NCBI GenBank assembly: GCA_030640045.1
Contig: DAOWKF010000111.1
Location: forward strand, 1-16,975
Direction: 5' to 3'
DNA length: 16,975 nucleotides
DNA from: Candidatus Omnitrophota bacterium
GTDB lineage: Bacteria; NPL-UPA2; BS750m-G34
This document shows, piece after piece, positions 7,933 through 15,677 of this stretch. The notes under the pieces are model-generated. The model made no database searches. It saw nothing but the letters and a program-made list of their open reading frames with translations, and was not told the DNA's origin. Positions within the stretch are counted from its first letter, which is position 1. Each line of letters begins with the position of its first letter. The translations under genes were made by a program, and so were the position numbers.

Positions 7933-9212
7933 TGAAGATATTAGTTATAGGCGGCGGCGGAAGAGAGCACACCCTCGTCTGGAAAATAGCTCAAAGTAAA
8001 CGGGTAAAATCTCTCTATGCATTGCCGGGGAACGCGGGAATGGCAAAGATTGCTAACTGTGTAGATATAAATCCGTCCAATCTTTCGAAGGTTGTTGATT
8101 TTGCCGGGAAAGAGGGAATAGATTTGACTGTAGTAGGTCCCGAGGCGCCTCTTGCAGAAGGGATAGTGGATAGGTTTAAAGAGAAAAAGCTCAATATCTT
8201 TGGGCCTTCGAGAGAGGCGGCCAGGCTTGAAGAAAGTAAGGTGTTTGCCAAAAAAATTATGCAGGAGCACCACATCCCTACGGCACAGTGTGAGATATTT
8301 AGTGATGCTGAAGAAGCTAAAAGGTATGTCCGAGAAGTCGGGGCACCAATAGTTGTCAAGGCTGATGGGTTAGCTGCCGGAAAAGGGGTTATAATTGCAA
8401 GCACAACTCACGAGGCAGAAGAGGCAATACGCGCAATTATGGAGGATAAGATTTTTGGACATGCCGGAGATAAGGTTATTATAGAAGAATGTCTCCGGGG
8501 AGAAGAGATCTCGATGCTGGCATTTAGTGACGGAGAGAATATTGTAGCTATGCCTTCGGCCCAGGACCATAAGAGGATATTCGATGAAGATAAAGGTCCT
8601 AATACCGGCGGAATGGGCGCATATTCTCCGGCGCCTCTTCAAAAGGAAGATTTTTTGAGGAAGATAATGGAAGAGGTTTTTATTCCGCTCATCCGTGCCA
8701 TGAAATCCCGGGGAATTCCGTATGTCGGGGTTATCTATGCCGGTCTTATGATGACTGAACATGGTTTAAATGTCCTGGAATTTAATGTGCGTTTTGGAGA
8801 CCCTGAAACACAGGCAGTGCTCCCGCGCTTGAAAGGGGATCTGGTGGATATTGCGGAAGGATGCATCAATGGAAATTTAAAGGATGTAGAGGTGGACTGG
8901 TATAACGACGCAGCCATCTGTGTAGTTATGGCATCAGGGGGATACCCGGGTAAATATGAGATAGGTAAGAAGATTTATGGCCTTGAGGAAATAGGAAAGC
9001 TTAAAGATATATATGTCTTTCATGCGGGCACAGCTTTTTTGAATAACGAAGTGGTTACTTCAGGCGGCAGGGTCCTTGGAATAACTGCTATGGGTAAGGA
9101 TATAGAAGAGGCTATCAAGAGGGTATATGACGCTGTTTCCCTTGTCAAATTTGAAAGCGCTCAATATCGTAAAGACATTGGGGCCAGGGCGCTGAAGAGA
9201 AGCGGAGGATAA
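7932..9212 (+). CDS. purD: Phosphoribosylamine-glycine ligase (GAR synthetase)
   Basis: Ligates glycine to 5-phosphoribosylamine with ATP to give GAR, the second step of the purine pathway. 426 residues, usual length, single (unfused) protein. The N-terminal domain begins [17 protein letters not shown]; the ATP-grasp region has [11 protein letters not shown] (about residues 143-153), [14 protein letters not shown] and [13 protein letters not shown] with metal-binding residues; the C-terminal domain contains [10 protein letters not shown] and [11 protein letters not shown]. The start overlaps the purH stop by one base, and purE begins 4 nt after the stop. Its substrate glycine can be made by GlyA encoded in the same run. 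Confidence 0.97.
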   Translation: MKILVIGGGGREHTLVWKIAQSKRVKSLYALPGNAGMAKIANCVDINPSNLSKVVDFAGKEGIDLTVVGPEAPLAEGIVDRFKEKKLNIFGPSREAARLEESKVFAKKIMQEHHIPTAQCEIFSDAEEAKRYVREVGAPIVVKADGLAAGKGVIIASTTHEAEEAIRAIMEDKIFGHAGDKVIIEECLRGEEISMLAFSDGENIVAMPSAQDHKRIFDEDKGPNTGGMGAYSPAPLQKEDFLRKIMEEVFIPLIRAMKSRGIPYVGVIYAGLMMTEHGLNVLEFNVRFGDPETQAVLPRLKGDLVDIAEGCINGNLKDVEVDWYNDAAICVVMASGGYPGKYEIGKKIYGLEEIGKLKDIYVFHAGTAFLNNEVVTSGGRVLGITAMGKDIEEAIKRVYDAVSLVKFESAQYRKDIGARALKRSGG

Positions 9213-9216
9213 AATT

Positions 9217-9705
9217 ATGCCGTTAGTTGGAGTTATTATGGGAAGTGATTCTGATTTAGCTATTATGAAAGAGACAATATCGCAATTGAAAGCATTTGGC
9301 ATTACTTATGAAGTAAAAATTCTTTCAGCCCACAGGGTGCCTGATGAGACAGCGAGATATGCTAGGGAGGCCGGGAAAAAGGGTTTAAAGATTATTATTG
9401 CAGGGGCAGGAGCCGCAGCTCATCTTGCAGGGGTAGTTGCATCGCATACTATTCTTCCGGTTATTGGTGTTCCCCTGGAAGGGTCTCCTTTAAAAGGAAT
9501 TGATTCCCTTTGTTCAACTGTCCAGATGCCAGCCGGTGTGCCGGTGGCAACCATGGGGATTGGCAAAAGCGGCGCGAAAAATGCAGCAATATTAGCTTGC
9601 GAGATACTTGCATTAAAAGATAAAAAGATGGAGAAAAAGCTCATTAGTCTGAAAAAGGAGATGGTTATTAAGATTAAGAAAAAAAATAAAAATCTCCATA
9701 TATGA
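9217..9705 (+). CDS. purE: N5-carboxyaminoimidazole ribonucleotide mutase (PurE)
   Basis: Moves the carboxyl group of N5-CAIR to C4, giving CAIR, the PurC substrate. 162 residues. The N-terminus shows [11 protein letters not shown] (Ser10, Asp11, Asp13) and [11 protein letters not shown] (His39 region), followed by [33 protein letters not shown] and [13 protein letters not shown], the pattern of bacterial class I PurE. No purK lies beside it, although class I PurE normally needs PurK; it may be elsewhere. The last 25 or so residues form a lysine-rich tail ([22 protein letters not shown]) beyond the core fold. The stop overlaps the start of the next gene (ATGA). Confidence 0.96.
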   Translation: MPLVGVIMGSDSDLAIMKETISQLKAFGITYEVKILSAHRVPDETARYAREAGKKGLKIIIAGAGAAAHLAGVVASHTILPVIGVPLEGSPLKGIDSLCSTVQMPAGVPVATMGIGKSGAKNAAILACEILALKDKKMEKKLISLKKEMVIKIKKKNKNLHI

Positions 9706-10802
9706 AACGTGGAATGATTCCGCTAAAATGTAATGAAAATACAATAGGGAAAGCGGTAAAAGTGATAGAAAGCGGCGGCATAGTACTTTTACCCACAGAG
9801 ACAGTGTATGGAGTGGCTGGCGATGCCTATAGCCATGATGTATTTACAAAAATTTCTATTTTAAAGGCGCGGCCTCAAGATAAACCATTCCCTCTCCAGG
9901 TCGGAAAAGCAGAGGATGTGTTTTATCTTTTAAAAAAAATAAATCTTACTGCCATGCTTTTAATGAAAAGACTATGGCCGGGGGCATTAACTATAATTTT
10001 TGAAGGGGGAGGTGATCTCCCTTCTTTTTTAAAATCTAAGGACGGCAAAATCGGGATAAGGGTACCTGACTATGCGCCGCTTAGATTACTTCTCACAAAG
10101 ATTGGGCGGCCGCTTATTGTAACCAGCGCTAACAAAAGCGGAGAAAAGAGCCCAAATTCACTGGAGGAGGTAAAGGAGGAGATAAAGAAAGGGGTTGACC
10201 TAATCCTGGACAGTGGAAAGACATCCCTGGAAAAGGAGTCGACAGTTGTAGATATCACAAAAGACGTGCCGGATATTTTAAGAGAAGGAGCAGTAGAAAA
10301 AGAGAGTCTCCTGGATTCTTTATCACTTAAAAAGATTGCCTTTATCTGCACAGGTAATAGCTGCCGTAGTGTAATGGCTAAATACTACCTTGAGAAGATT
10401 TTTAAGAATAAAGGGATAAAGGGGATAGAGCTTGATTCAGCCGGTATAGGTAAAGTCGAAGGCCTTCGGGCAAGCTCTTTGACGCTGGAGGTATTAAAGG
10501 AGGAAGGTATAGATGCCTCTTCACATTGCGCAGAGCCTGTGACTAAAGAATTAGTCAAAGAGAACGATTTAATAGTCGTTATGGGGAGAAACCATCGCCA
10601 TTTTCTCCGGGAGGAGTTTCCCGAAAGTGAAGGAAAAATCAGACTATTGGGTGATTTTTTTGTGGAGAAATCTTCGTCAAGTGAAATAAGTGATCCGATT
10701 GGACAGGGTAAGGATGTATATAAAGCATGTCTTTTCAGGATAAAGACAGGATTGGAGGGGTTGGTTAAAGAAATAATACAGGTTAGAGGTGCATTTGCAT
10801 AA
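9702..10802 (+). CDS. Fusion: YrdC/Sua5-type threonylcarbamoyl-AMP synthase + LMW protein-tyrosine phosphatase
   Basis: 366 residues with two domains. Residues about 12-205 are a YrdC/Sua5 domain, which makes threonylcarbamoyl-AMP for the t6A37 tRNA modification: [14 protein letters not shown] (29-42), [15 protein letters not shown] with K55, R57 and K61, [18 protein letters not shown] (141-151) and STVVDIT. Residues about 210-360 are a low-molecular-weight phosphotyrosine phosphatase domain: [10 protein letters not shown] with the C(X)5R loop (Cys216 to Arg222), DSAGIG, and the general-acid Asp331 in SDPIGQG. Both active sites look intact. No frameshift separates them and a short LDSLSLKK linker joins them. 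ATGA overlap with purE. Phosphatase substrate is unknown; an arginine- or tyrosine-phosphate target, as for B. subtilis YwlE/YwlF-type neighbours, is inference. Confidence 0.93.
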   Translation: MKRGMIPLKCNENTIGKAVKVIESGGIVLLPTETVYGVAGDAYSHDVFTKISILKARPQDKPFPLQVGKAEDVFYLLKKINLTAMLLMKRLWPGALTIIFEGGGDLPSFLKSKDGKIGIRVPDYAPLRLLLTKIGRPLIVTSANKSGEKSPNSLEEVKEEIKKGVDLILDSGKTSLEKESTVVDITKDVPDILREGAVEKESLLDSLSLKKIAFICTGNSCRSVMAKYYLEKIFKNKGIKGIELDSAGIGKVEGLRASSLTLEVLKEEGIDASSHCAEPVTKELVKENDLIVVMGRNHRHFLREEFPESEGKIRLLGDFFVEKSSSSEISDPIGQGKDVYKACLFRIKTGLEGLVKEIIQVRGAFA

Positions 10803-11256
10803 AGTAAAAATTGCAATTGGCAGTGACCATGCTGGTTGGAAGATAAAGGAATATCTCTCCCGTTGTTTAAATGGAAAGGGATATGAAGTCAAAGATTTTG
10901 GATGTGAGAATGACAATCCATGCGACTATCCTGATTTTGGGCTGCTCGTAGCTGAAGCTGTCATGCGTGGTGAATATGAAAGAGGGATACTTGTATGCGG
11001 CGCAGGGGTTGGTATGAGCCTTGTTGCAAATAAGGTCCCCGGAGTGAGGGCAGCCTTGTGTCTCAATTCATTTATGGCCAAGGTTTCACGCCAGCACAAT
11101 GATGCCAATATCTTGATACTTCCCGGAAGAATTGTCTCGGAGAAAGATGGTGAAGATATGGCTGCTATTTTTCTGGAGACTGAGTTTTCCGGAAATGAGA
11201 GACATGTGCGCAGGCTTGCTAAGATTAAAGAGATAGAGCAAAAATATTTTAAGTAG
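10795..11256 (+). CDS. rpiB: Ribose-5-phosphate isomerase B
   Basis: Interconverts ribulose 5-phosphate and ribose 5-phosphate; the product feeds PRPP and so purine synthesis. About 153 residues in the RpiB/LacAB family: [10 protein letters not shown] (Asp11, His12), [25 protein letters not shown] with catalytic Cys68, and [16 protein letters not shown] prefer the TTG at 10795 because AGAGG (10785-10789) lies 5 nt upstream; a GTG at 10789 would add two residues but overlaps that site. Either start lies inside the end of the preceding fusion gene, so translation is probably coupled. glyA begins one base after the stop, an rpiB-glyA pairing common in bacteria. Confidence 0.94.
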   Translation: MHKVKIAIGSDHAGWKIKEYLSRCLNGKGYEVKDFGCENDNPCDYPDFGLLVAEAVMRGEYERGILVCGAGVGMSLVANKVPGVRAALCLNSFMAKVSRQHNDANILILPGRIVSEKDGEDMAAIFLETEFSGNERHVRRLAKIKEIEQKYFK

Positions 11257-11257
11257 C

Positions 11258-12550
11258 ATGTGGAATAGATCGAAATTAAAACAGGTTGATCCGGAAATTT
11301 ATAATGTTATACAGAAGGAGGGAGAGAGAGAGCGTTTCCAGCTTGAGTTAATCGCCTCGGAGAATTTTACATCTTCGGCAGTATTGGAGGCCCAGGGGTC
11401 TGTCCTTACCGATAAATATGCTGAGGGATATCCGGGCAGGAGATGGTATGGCGGGTGCCGCTATGTAGATGCGGCAGAAACCCTCGCTATAGAGAGGGTC
11501 AGGGCGCTCTTTAAAGCAGAATATGCCAATGTCCAGCCGCATTCCGGTTCTCAGGCAAATATGGCTGTGTATTTTTCAAGTCTAAAGATGGGTGATACAA
11601 TTATGGGGATGAACCTGGCACAGGGAGGACACCTTACCCACGGAAGTCCGGTAAATTTTTCCGGGATGTATTTTAATATCGTCTTTTACGGAGTAAATCG
11701 CCGGACAGAGATGATTGATTATAAAGAGATAGAGATCCTGGCTAAAAAATATAAACCAAGAATGATTATTGCCGGCGCCAGCGCCTATCCTCGCAAGATA
11801 GATTTTAAAGAATTTAGCCGTATAAGCCGGGAGGTAGGGGCGTTTCTTTTAGTTGACATGGCCCATATTGCAGGACTTATTGCCGCGGGTCTTCATCCAA
11901 ATCCTTCACCAGAAGCTGATTTTGTTACCTCTACTACCCACAAGACCCTTCGAGGGCCGAGGGGGGGTTTTATATTGTGTAAAAAGAAATACGGTTCCTT
12001 GATTGATAAAATGATATTTCCGGGAATACAGGGTGGTCCTTTAATGCACGTCATAGCAGCCAAGGCTGTAGCCTTTAAGGATGCCCGGGGGAAAAATTTT
12101 AAGGTATATCAGGGTCAGGTCATAAAAAATGCAAAGGCCTTAGGAGAAGGGTTAAAGAAAAAAAATTTTAGACTGGTGTCAGGGGGAACAGACACGCATC
12201 TACTTTTAGTGGATTTGTCCAGGCAAGGGATAAGCGGAAAAGAAGCCGAAGAGGTATTAGATAAGGCTGGTATATCTACAAATAAAAATAATATTCCTTT
12301 TGATTTAAAGAGCCCTTTTGTTACCGGTGGTATTCGGCTAGGGACAGCAGCTGTAACCACGCGCGGTTTAAAAGAAGGAGAAATGGAAAAGATTTCTTTC
12401 TGGATAGATGAGGCCTTGAGCCATACGAAAGAAGATGGTGTGCTCGTCAGAATAAAGCAAGAGGTAAAAGAGATGTGCCGGCGTTTTCCGCGGTACAAAA
12501 TTTCCTCTCCCCATCGGGGTCTCCCCATGGGGGAGAAGGGTAAGGGGTGA
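11258..12550 (+). CDS. glyA: Serine hydroxymethyltransferase, C-terminus extended by a repeat
   Basis: PLP enzyme converting serine and THF to glycine and 5,10-methylene-THF; it supplies glycine to PurD and, after oxidation, formyl-THF to PurH. 430 residues. Motifs: [10 protein letters not shown] (30-39), [19 protein letters not shown] (92-101), [22 protein letters not shown] (Asp200, His203), and [14 protein letters not shown] with the PLP-binding Lys229. [22 protein letters not shown] and [11 protein letters not shown] follow. The family normally ends near RRFPRY. Here 17 more residues ([17 protein letters not shown]) are read from a GC-rich hairpin repeat before the stop. The core is intact, so activity is expected. 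Confidence 0.97.
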   Translation: MWNRSKLKQVDPEIYNVIQKEGERERFQLELIASENFTSSAVLEAQGSVLTDKYAEGYPGRRWYGGCRYVDAAETLAIERVRALFKAEYANVQPHSGSQANMAVYFSSLKMGDTIMGMNLAQGGHLTHGSPVNFSGMYFNIVFYGVNRRTEMIDYKEIEILAKKYKPRMIIAGASAYPRKIDFKEFSRISREVGAFLLVDMAHIAGLIAAGLHPNPSPEADFVTSTTHKTLRGPRGGFILCKKKYGSLIDKMIFPGIQGGPLMHVIAAKAVAFKDARGKNFKVYQGQVIKNAKALGEGLKKKNFRLVSGGTDTHLLLVDLSRQGISGKEAEEVLDKAGISTNKNNIPFDLKSPFVTGGIRLGTAAVTTRGLKEGEMEKISFWIDEALSHTKEDGVLVRIKQEVKEMCRRFPRYKISSPHRGLPMGEKGKG

Positions 12551-12555
12551 GGGGG
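12503..12555. repeat. GC-rich palindromic dispersed repeat spanning glyA end
   Basis: An inner hairpin pairs TCTCCCC (12520-12526) with GGGGAGA (12530-12536). An outer pair, CCTCTCCCC (12504-12512) with GGGGTGAGG (12544-12552), matches except for one position. Read on the minus strand it gives the peptide pattern [15 protein letters not shown], which I recognise as the translation of a palindromic repeat found scattered in many bacterial genomes. It codes the last residues of GlyA, contains its stop, and provides the AAGGGG in front of the next gene. Only one copy is in the window, so the repeat family is inferred. Confidence 0.7.
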
Positions 12556-13005
12556 ATGAAAAAAAGACCAAGCTGGGATGAATATTTTTTAGGGATTGCT
12601 AAGTTAGTGAGCCAGCGGTCTACTTGCCTGCGCCGCCAGGTTGGAGCGGTTATTGTTAAGGGGACAAGAATGCTAAGCACGGGATACAATGGTGCTCCGG
12701 CCGGACTTGCCCATTGTGAAGAAGTAGGGTGTCTAAGGGAAAAATTGAAAATTCCTTCAGGAGAGAGGCATGAACTCTGCCGGGGATTACATGCGGAAGA
12801 GAATGCCATTATCCAGGCAGCGTGTTATGGGGTAAGTATCAGCGGCGCTACAATATATGTTACTCATCAACCATGCTGTCCGTGTGCCAAATCACTTATA
12901 AACGCCGGTATAAAGAAAATAATAATTTCCGCCGGTTATCCGGATACTCTGGCTAAAGAGATGCTGGATGAGGCGGGGATAGAGATAATTTTGAAAGGGG
13001 AATAA
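12556..13005 (+). CDS. dCMP deaminase (ComEB-like)
   Basis: Zinc enzyme deaminating dCMP to dUMP, the precursor of dTMP; 149 residues. Motifs: [33 protein letters not shown], the zinc/proton-transfer motif LHAEENAI (His79, Glu81), and QPCCPCAK with zinc ligands Cys107 and Cys110. The N-terminal [19 protein letters not shown] is typical of the deoxycytidylate deaminase group (B. subtilis ComEB), not of cytidine deaminase. The ATG at 12556 is chosen, with AAGGGG 8 nt upstream; a GTG at 12547 would add three residues and overlap the ribosome-binding site. The AAGGGG lies in the dispersed repeat. One-base overlap with nrdR. Confidence 0.94.
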   Translation: MKKRPSWDEYFLGIAKLVSQRSTCLRRQVGAVIVKGTRMLSTGYNGAPAGLAHCEEVGCLREKLKIPSGERHELCRGLHAEENAIIQAACYGVSISGATIYVTHQPCCPCAKSLINAGIKKIIISAGYPDTLAKEMLDEAGIEIILKGE

Positions 13006-13439
13006 TGCGCTGCCCTCAATGTAATTCCAATGAAGATAAGGTGGTAGATTCCCGCGATAGCAGGGACGGCAGGGCTATACGCAGGCGCAGGGAATGTTTA
13101 AAGTGTCAGAAGAGATTTACTACCTATGAAATGGTCGAAGAGATATCCTTGATGGTAGTAAAAAAAGACGGCAGGCGTGAATCTTTTAACCGGCAGAAGA
13201 TATTGACGGGACTAAGGCGTGCATGCGAGAAAAGGCCGATAGGCGTTCCCGAGATGGAGAGGATAGTGGATGAGATAGAGAAGAAGCTTTATACCTCATT
13301 TGAGAGAGAGATAAAGGCATCTGTTATCGGCAATCTTGTCATGGAGAAACTTAAGGCCATCGACAAAGTAGCTTATGTGCGTTTTGCCTCTGTCTATCGT
13401 GAATTTGAAGATACATCCGATTTTATGAAGGTATTATGA
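13005..13439 (+). CDS. nrdR: Transcriptional repressor NrdR
   Basis: Zinc-ribbon/ATP-cone repressor that senses (d)ATP and controls ribonucleotide reductase genes through NrdR boxes. 144 residues, close to the usual 150. The N-terminal ribbon has CPQC (Cys3, Cys6) and CLKC (Cys31, Cys34) with VVDSRDSRDGRAIRRRRECL between and RFTTYE after. The ATP-cone spans about residues 49-139 (VVKKDGRRESFNRQKILTGLRRAC, then VAYVRFASVYREF). No ribonucleotide reductase gene or evident NrdR box lies in the window. The start overlaps the dCMP deaminase stop (TAATG), and its end overlaps the following gene (ATGA). Confidence 0.97.
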   Translation: MRCPQCNSNEDKVVDSRDSRDGRAIRRRRECLKCQKRFTTYEMVEEISLMVVKKDGRRESFNRQKILTGLRRACEKRPIGVPEMERIVDEIEKKLYTSFEREIKASVIGNLVMEKLKAIDKVAYVRFASVYREFEDTSDFMKVL

Positions 13440-15388
13440 AGGAATTAAAAAAATCAAAGAAGACCCTTTTTGTTATTGCCGGCAGAGAGCAGGCAAGGAA
13501 GGCATCTAAGGTCTTAAAACGCTATCCGAGCGAAGAGAGAAAGAAGGTTGCTATCCTGGCTTTGAATTTTCAGGCGCAGGAGATGTTTCGGAAATTAAAG
13601 ATCAATCACCTTACACCTGATGATTATTTTCCAAAGAGGGATTATAAACGCCTCGATCAGGAGGCCTCCGGTTTAATCACGTCCTGGCTTAAGAAAAAGA
13701 TCTTGGGTGGTGTAACAGGAGAAGAGATCCTGACATACAGACGCATTTCTCTATGGGGACTTGTAGAGAGGAAGATAACATATTTTCATACTATCGAGTT
13801 GATGCGTCAATTTTTTCTTATTCGAAAAGCTATTGAGAAAGAAAGGCCATGGCAGGTTATAGTAGTGGACAACCGTTTTATTCAGCCTTTTATTATGGAT
13901 ACGCCTTATGTCAATCCGGAGATAGAGTTCAATAATTTACCTGCTAAGATGGCTAAGGCAATTGCTGAAAAGAAGAAAATTAAGGTAAAAATATATCATC
14001 CGGGAATACGGGATGAAATAAATTATCTGTTTATCAAATATTATCGTATTATTACCATTGGATTTTTAAGGCGATGGAGGCGTATTGAGAGAAGGATCGA
14101 AGCGCGTCTGAGCTATTTTAGTTTCAAAAAGAGGGCAAGGGCTTCCACTCATAAGCTGCCTAATCTTATTTTTTGCTCTTCCGGCCTGCAGGTAGAGGCT
14201 ATAGCCCCTATTGTGCGGCAAAACGGAAATTCTTCCTTTCTTGTAGTGAGGAGGGATAACCTCTTTGACGAGAACGCTAAGCGTGCGTTAAAAGAGTTTG
14301 ATATTCCTTATAAAAATTTTGAGATATATTTAACTGACAGCGATAAACATAGAGCTATTAAGATGACAGGACAGATTTCCAGGCGTTGGAAGAAGTTCTA
14401 TAGAAACCCCGAATTTAGCCGGATTGTGCAATATGACGATGTACCGCTTCTACCTGTCTTTAAAGGGGTTTTTGCATGTTTATGCCAGAAACTTCGTGAA
14501 CTTATTGAGGAGATAGAAGGGTTCTATCGTGTTTTGGAAAAGGAAAGCCCTGCAGTAGTTGTGACGTTAGGCGATGAACTTGAGGCAGAAAAAGCATTGG
14601 TGTGCCTTGCCAATATCTATGGTATACCTACGCTGAGTCTTCAGCACGCGGTTATAGCGAATCCATATCGTCTGTTACCGCTTGTCTCTGAAAAGATTGC
14701 CCTCTGGGGTCCTTCCAGTAAAGACCTTCTGATAAAATACGGTATATCTACAAGTCGTTTGATTGTCACCGGTGCGCCTCGTTATGACTTTTTATTTAAC
14801 AAGGATGAAGAAAATAAACGTGTCTCTATCGATATTAAACCCCAGATAGGTCTTAAGCAACAAGAGCGTTTTATAATACTGGCTACTGAACCATATAGAT
14901 TATTAGAAAATGCCAGGGTTATAGAGATCCTGCGAAAAATTTTGACCAGGATGGATAATTTAAGGTTAGTGGTAAAGGTGCATCCTGCGGGTAGTCTAAA
15001 GGGCTATCGCCGCCTTATAAATAGAAATAAGTGGAAAGATGTTATTGTTGTCAAAAATGTGCCTATCTATGACCTTATAAGAAGCGGAGAAATGGTCATA
15101 ACGGTTTATTCAACCAGAGCTGTTGAGGCAATAATTCTTGATAAGCCTGTGGTTATCTTTAACATGTTTGATGAGGCTTCAACTATACCTTTTGTCAGTA
15201 GCGGTGCAGCAATAGGGGTGCGCCGTCCGGAAGATTTAGGCAGGGTAATAAAAGAAGTCATAAAAAATGAGAACCTTCGCAAAGGACTGACAGAAAATAG
15301 AGGGAAGTTTATAACAGAATATCTCTATCTTGCAGATGCCCGTTCTTCCAAACGACAGGTTGATCTTATCGAGGTCCTTGGCCGTTAA
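13436..15388 (+). CDS. Large GT-B-like surface polysaccharide protein, function unassigned
   Basis: 650-residue, strongly basic, apparently cytosolic protein. The C-terminal half looks like the GT-B fold of CDP-glycerol phosphotransferase/UDP-GlcNAc 2-epimerase-like surface carbohydrate enzymes. LSLQHAVIANPY (around residue 400) is followed by KIALWGPSSKDLLIKYGI, VTGAPRYDFL, LVVKVHPAGS (around 513), and IYDLIRSGEMVITVYSTRAVEAI, then KPVVIFN (around 550-575). The N-terminal half has RRISLWGLVERK (about residues 102-113), similar to surface carbohydrate proteins; its central part FCSSGLQVEAIAPIV starts a Rossmann-like domain. No transmembrane span is obvious. ATGA overlap with nrdR places it last in the run. 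A sugar or glycerol-phosphate transferase role is inference; the exact substrate cannot be told. Confidence 0.62.
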   Translation: MKELKKSKKTLFVIAGREQARKASKVLKRYPSEERKKVAILALNFQAQEMFRKLKINHLTPDDYFPKRDYKRLDQEASGLITSWLKKKILGGVTGEEILTYRRISLWGLVERKITYFHTIELMRQFFLIRKAIEKERPWQVIVVDNRFIQPFIMDTPYVNPEIEFNNLPAKMAKAIAEKKKIKVKIYHPGIRDEINYLFIKYYRIITIGFLRRWRRIERRIEARLSYFSFKKRARASTHKLPNLIFCSSGLQVEAIAPIVRQNGNSSFLVVRRDNLFDENAKRALKEFDIPYKNFEIYLTDSDKHRAIKMTGQISRRWKKFYRNPEFSRIVQYDDVPLLPVFKGVFACLCQKLRELIEEIEGFYRVLEKESPAVVVTLGDELEAEKALVCLANIYGIPTLSLQHAVIANPYRLLPLVSEKIALWGPSSKDLLIKYGISTSRLIVTGAPRYDFLFNKDEENKRVSIDIKPQIGLKQQERFIILATEPYRLLENARVIEILRKILTRMDNLRLVVKVHPAGSLKGYRRLINRNKWKDVIVVKNVPIYDLIRSGEMVITVYSTRAVEAIILDKPVVIFNMFDEASTIPFVSSGAAIGVRRPEDLGRVIKEVIKNENLRKGLTENRGKFITEYLYLADARSSKRQVDLIEVLGR

Positions 15389-15403
15389 AAACCAAATTTT
15401 TTT

Positions 15404-15453
15404 GTCATTGAGAGCGGTACTCGCAGGCTTTAGCCTGCGGAGCGAAGCAATCT
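15404..15453. repeat. Dispersed hairpin repeat (GTCATTG...GAAGCAATCT type)
   Basis: Starts GTCATTG and ends AGCGAAGCAATCT, the ends of a dispersed intergenic repeat that I recognise from several bacterial phyla. A strong stem, CGCAGGC (15422-15428) with GCCTGCG (15433-15439) around loop TTTA, forms the core. It extends to CTC/GAG with one bulged G; the outer ends ATTG (15407-15410) and CAAT (15448-15451) also pair. It fills the gap between the long gene run and the tRNA promoter. No T-run follows the stem, so it is not a classical terminator. Only one copy is in view. Confidence 0.6.
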
Positions 15454-15454
15454 A

Positions 15455-15463
15455 TGGTATAAT
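15455..15463 (+). promoter_or_regulatory. Extended -10 promoter for the tRNA-Val/tRNA-Asp unit
   Basis: Perfect TATAAT (15458-15463) directly preceded by TGG (15455-15457), an extended -10 element. Transcription would begin near 15470, about 8 nt before tRNA-Val. At 16-18 nt upstream there is only the repeat hairpin and no -35 match, so the promoter would rely on the extended -10. Confidence 0.55.
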
Positions 15464-15477
15464 ACATGTTGTAAACA

Positions 15478-15554
15478 GGGCGAATAGCTCAGCTGGCTAG
15501 AGCGCCTGCCCTACAAGCAGGATGTCATAGGTTCAAATCCTATTTCGCCCACCA
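15478..15554 (+). tRNA. tRNA-Val (anticodon UAC), CCA encoded
   Basis: 77-nt class I cloverleaf: acceptor GGGCGAA/TTCGCCC, discriminator A, encoded CCA; D arm AGCTCAGCTGGCTAGAGC; T arm with GGTTCAAATCC. The anticodon stem CCTGC/GCAGG encloses CCTACAA, giving anticodon UAC (valine). In this fold position 33, nearly always U, is C. The rest looks fully functional. tRNA-Asp starts 14 nt downstream. Confidence 0.94.
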
Positions 15555-15568
15555 TTTTTTAATATTGA

Positions 15569-15645
15569 GGGGACGTAGCTCAATTGGTTAGAGTACCAGA
15601 TTGTCGATCTGGAAGTTGCGGGTTCGAGACCCGTCGTCCCCGCCA
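15569..15645 (+). tRNA. tRNA-Asp (anticodon GUC), CCA encoded
   Basis: 77-nt cloverleaf: acceptor GGGGACG/CGTCCCC with discriminator G (an aspartate identity base) and encoded CCA; D arm AGCTCAATTGGTTAGAGT; anticodon stem CCAGA/TCTGG with loop TTGTCGA, giving GUC; T arm GGGTTCGAGACCC. It shares the upstream promoter with tRNA-Val. The zinc-ribbon gene begins 32 nt later with no clear promoter between. Confidence 0.96.
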
Positions 15646-15677
15646 AAAATTTTTAGCGTAAAGAGGAGGTGATAAAT

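Noticed and set aside
7941..8762. Three long minus-strand frames opposite purD
   Set aside because: They are antisense shadows of an intact, fully recognised purD, with no ribosome-binding site or family motif.
12547..12555. GTG at 12547 as start of the dCMP deaminase
   Set aside because: It overlaps the AAGGGG ribosome-binding site of the ATG at 12556, and the added residues are not part of the family N-terminus.
12447..12809. 120-codon minus-strand frame opposite glyA and the dCMP deaminase gene
   Set aside because: It runs antisense to two well-supported genes and part of it is only the repeat read backwards.
15669..15677. GTG at 15669 as start of the zinc-ribbon protein
   Set aside because: It lies inside the AGGAGGT site that is correctly spaced from the ATG at 15678.
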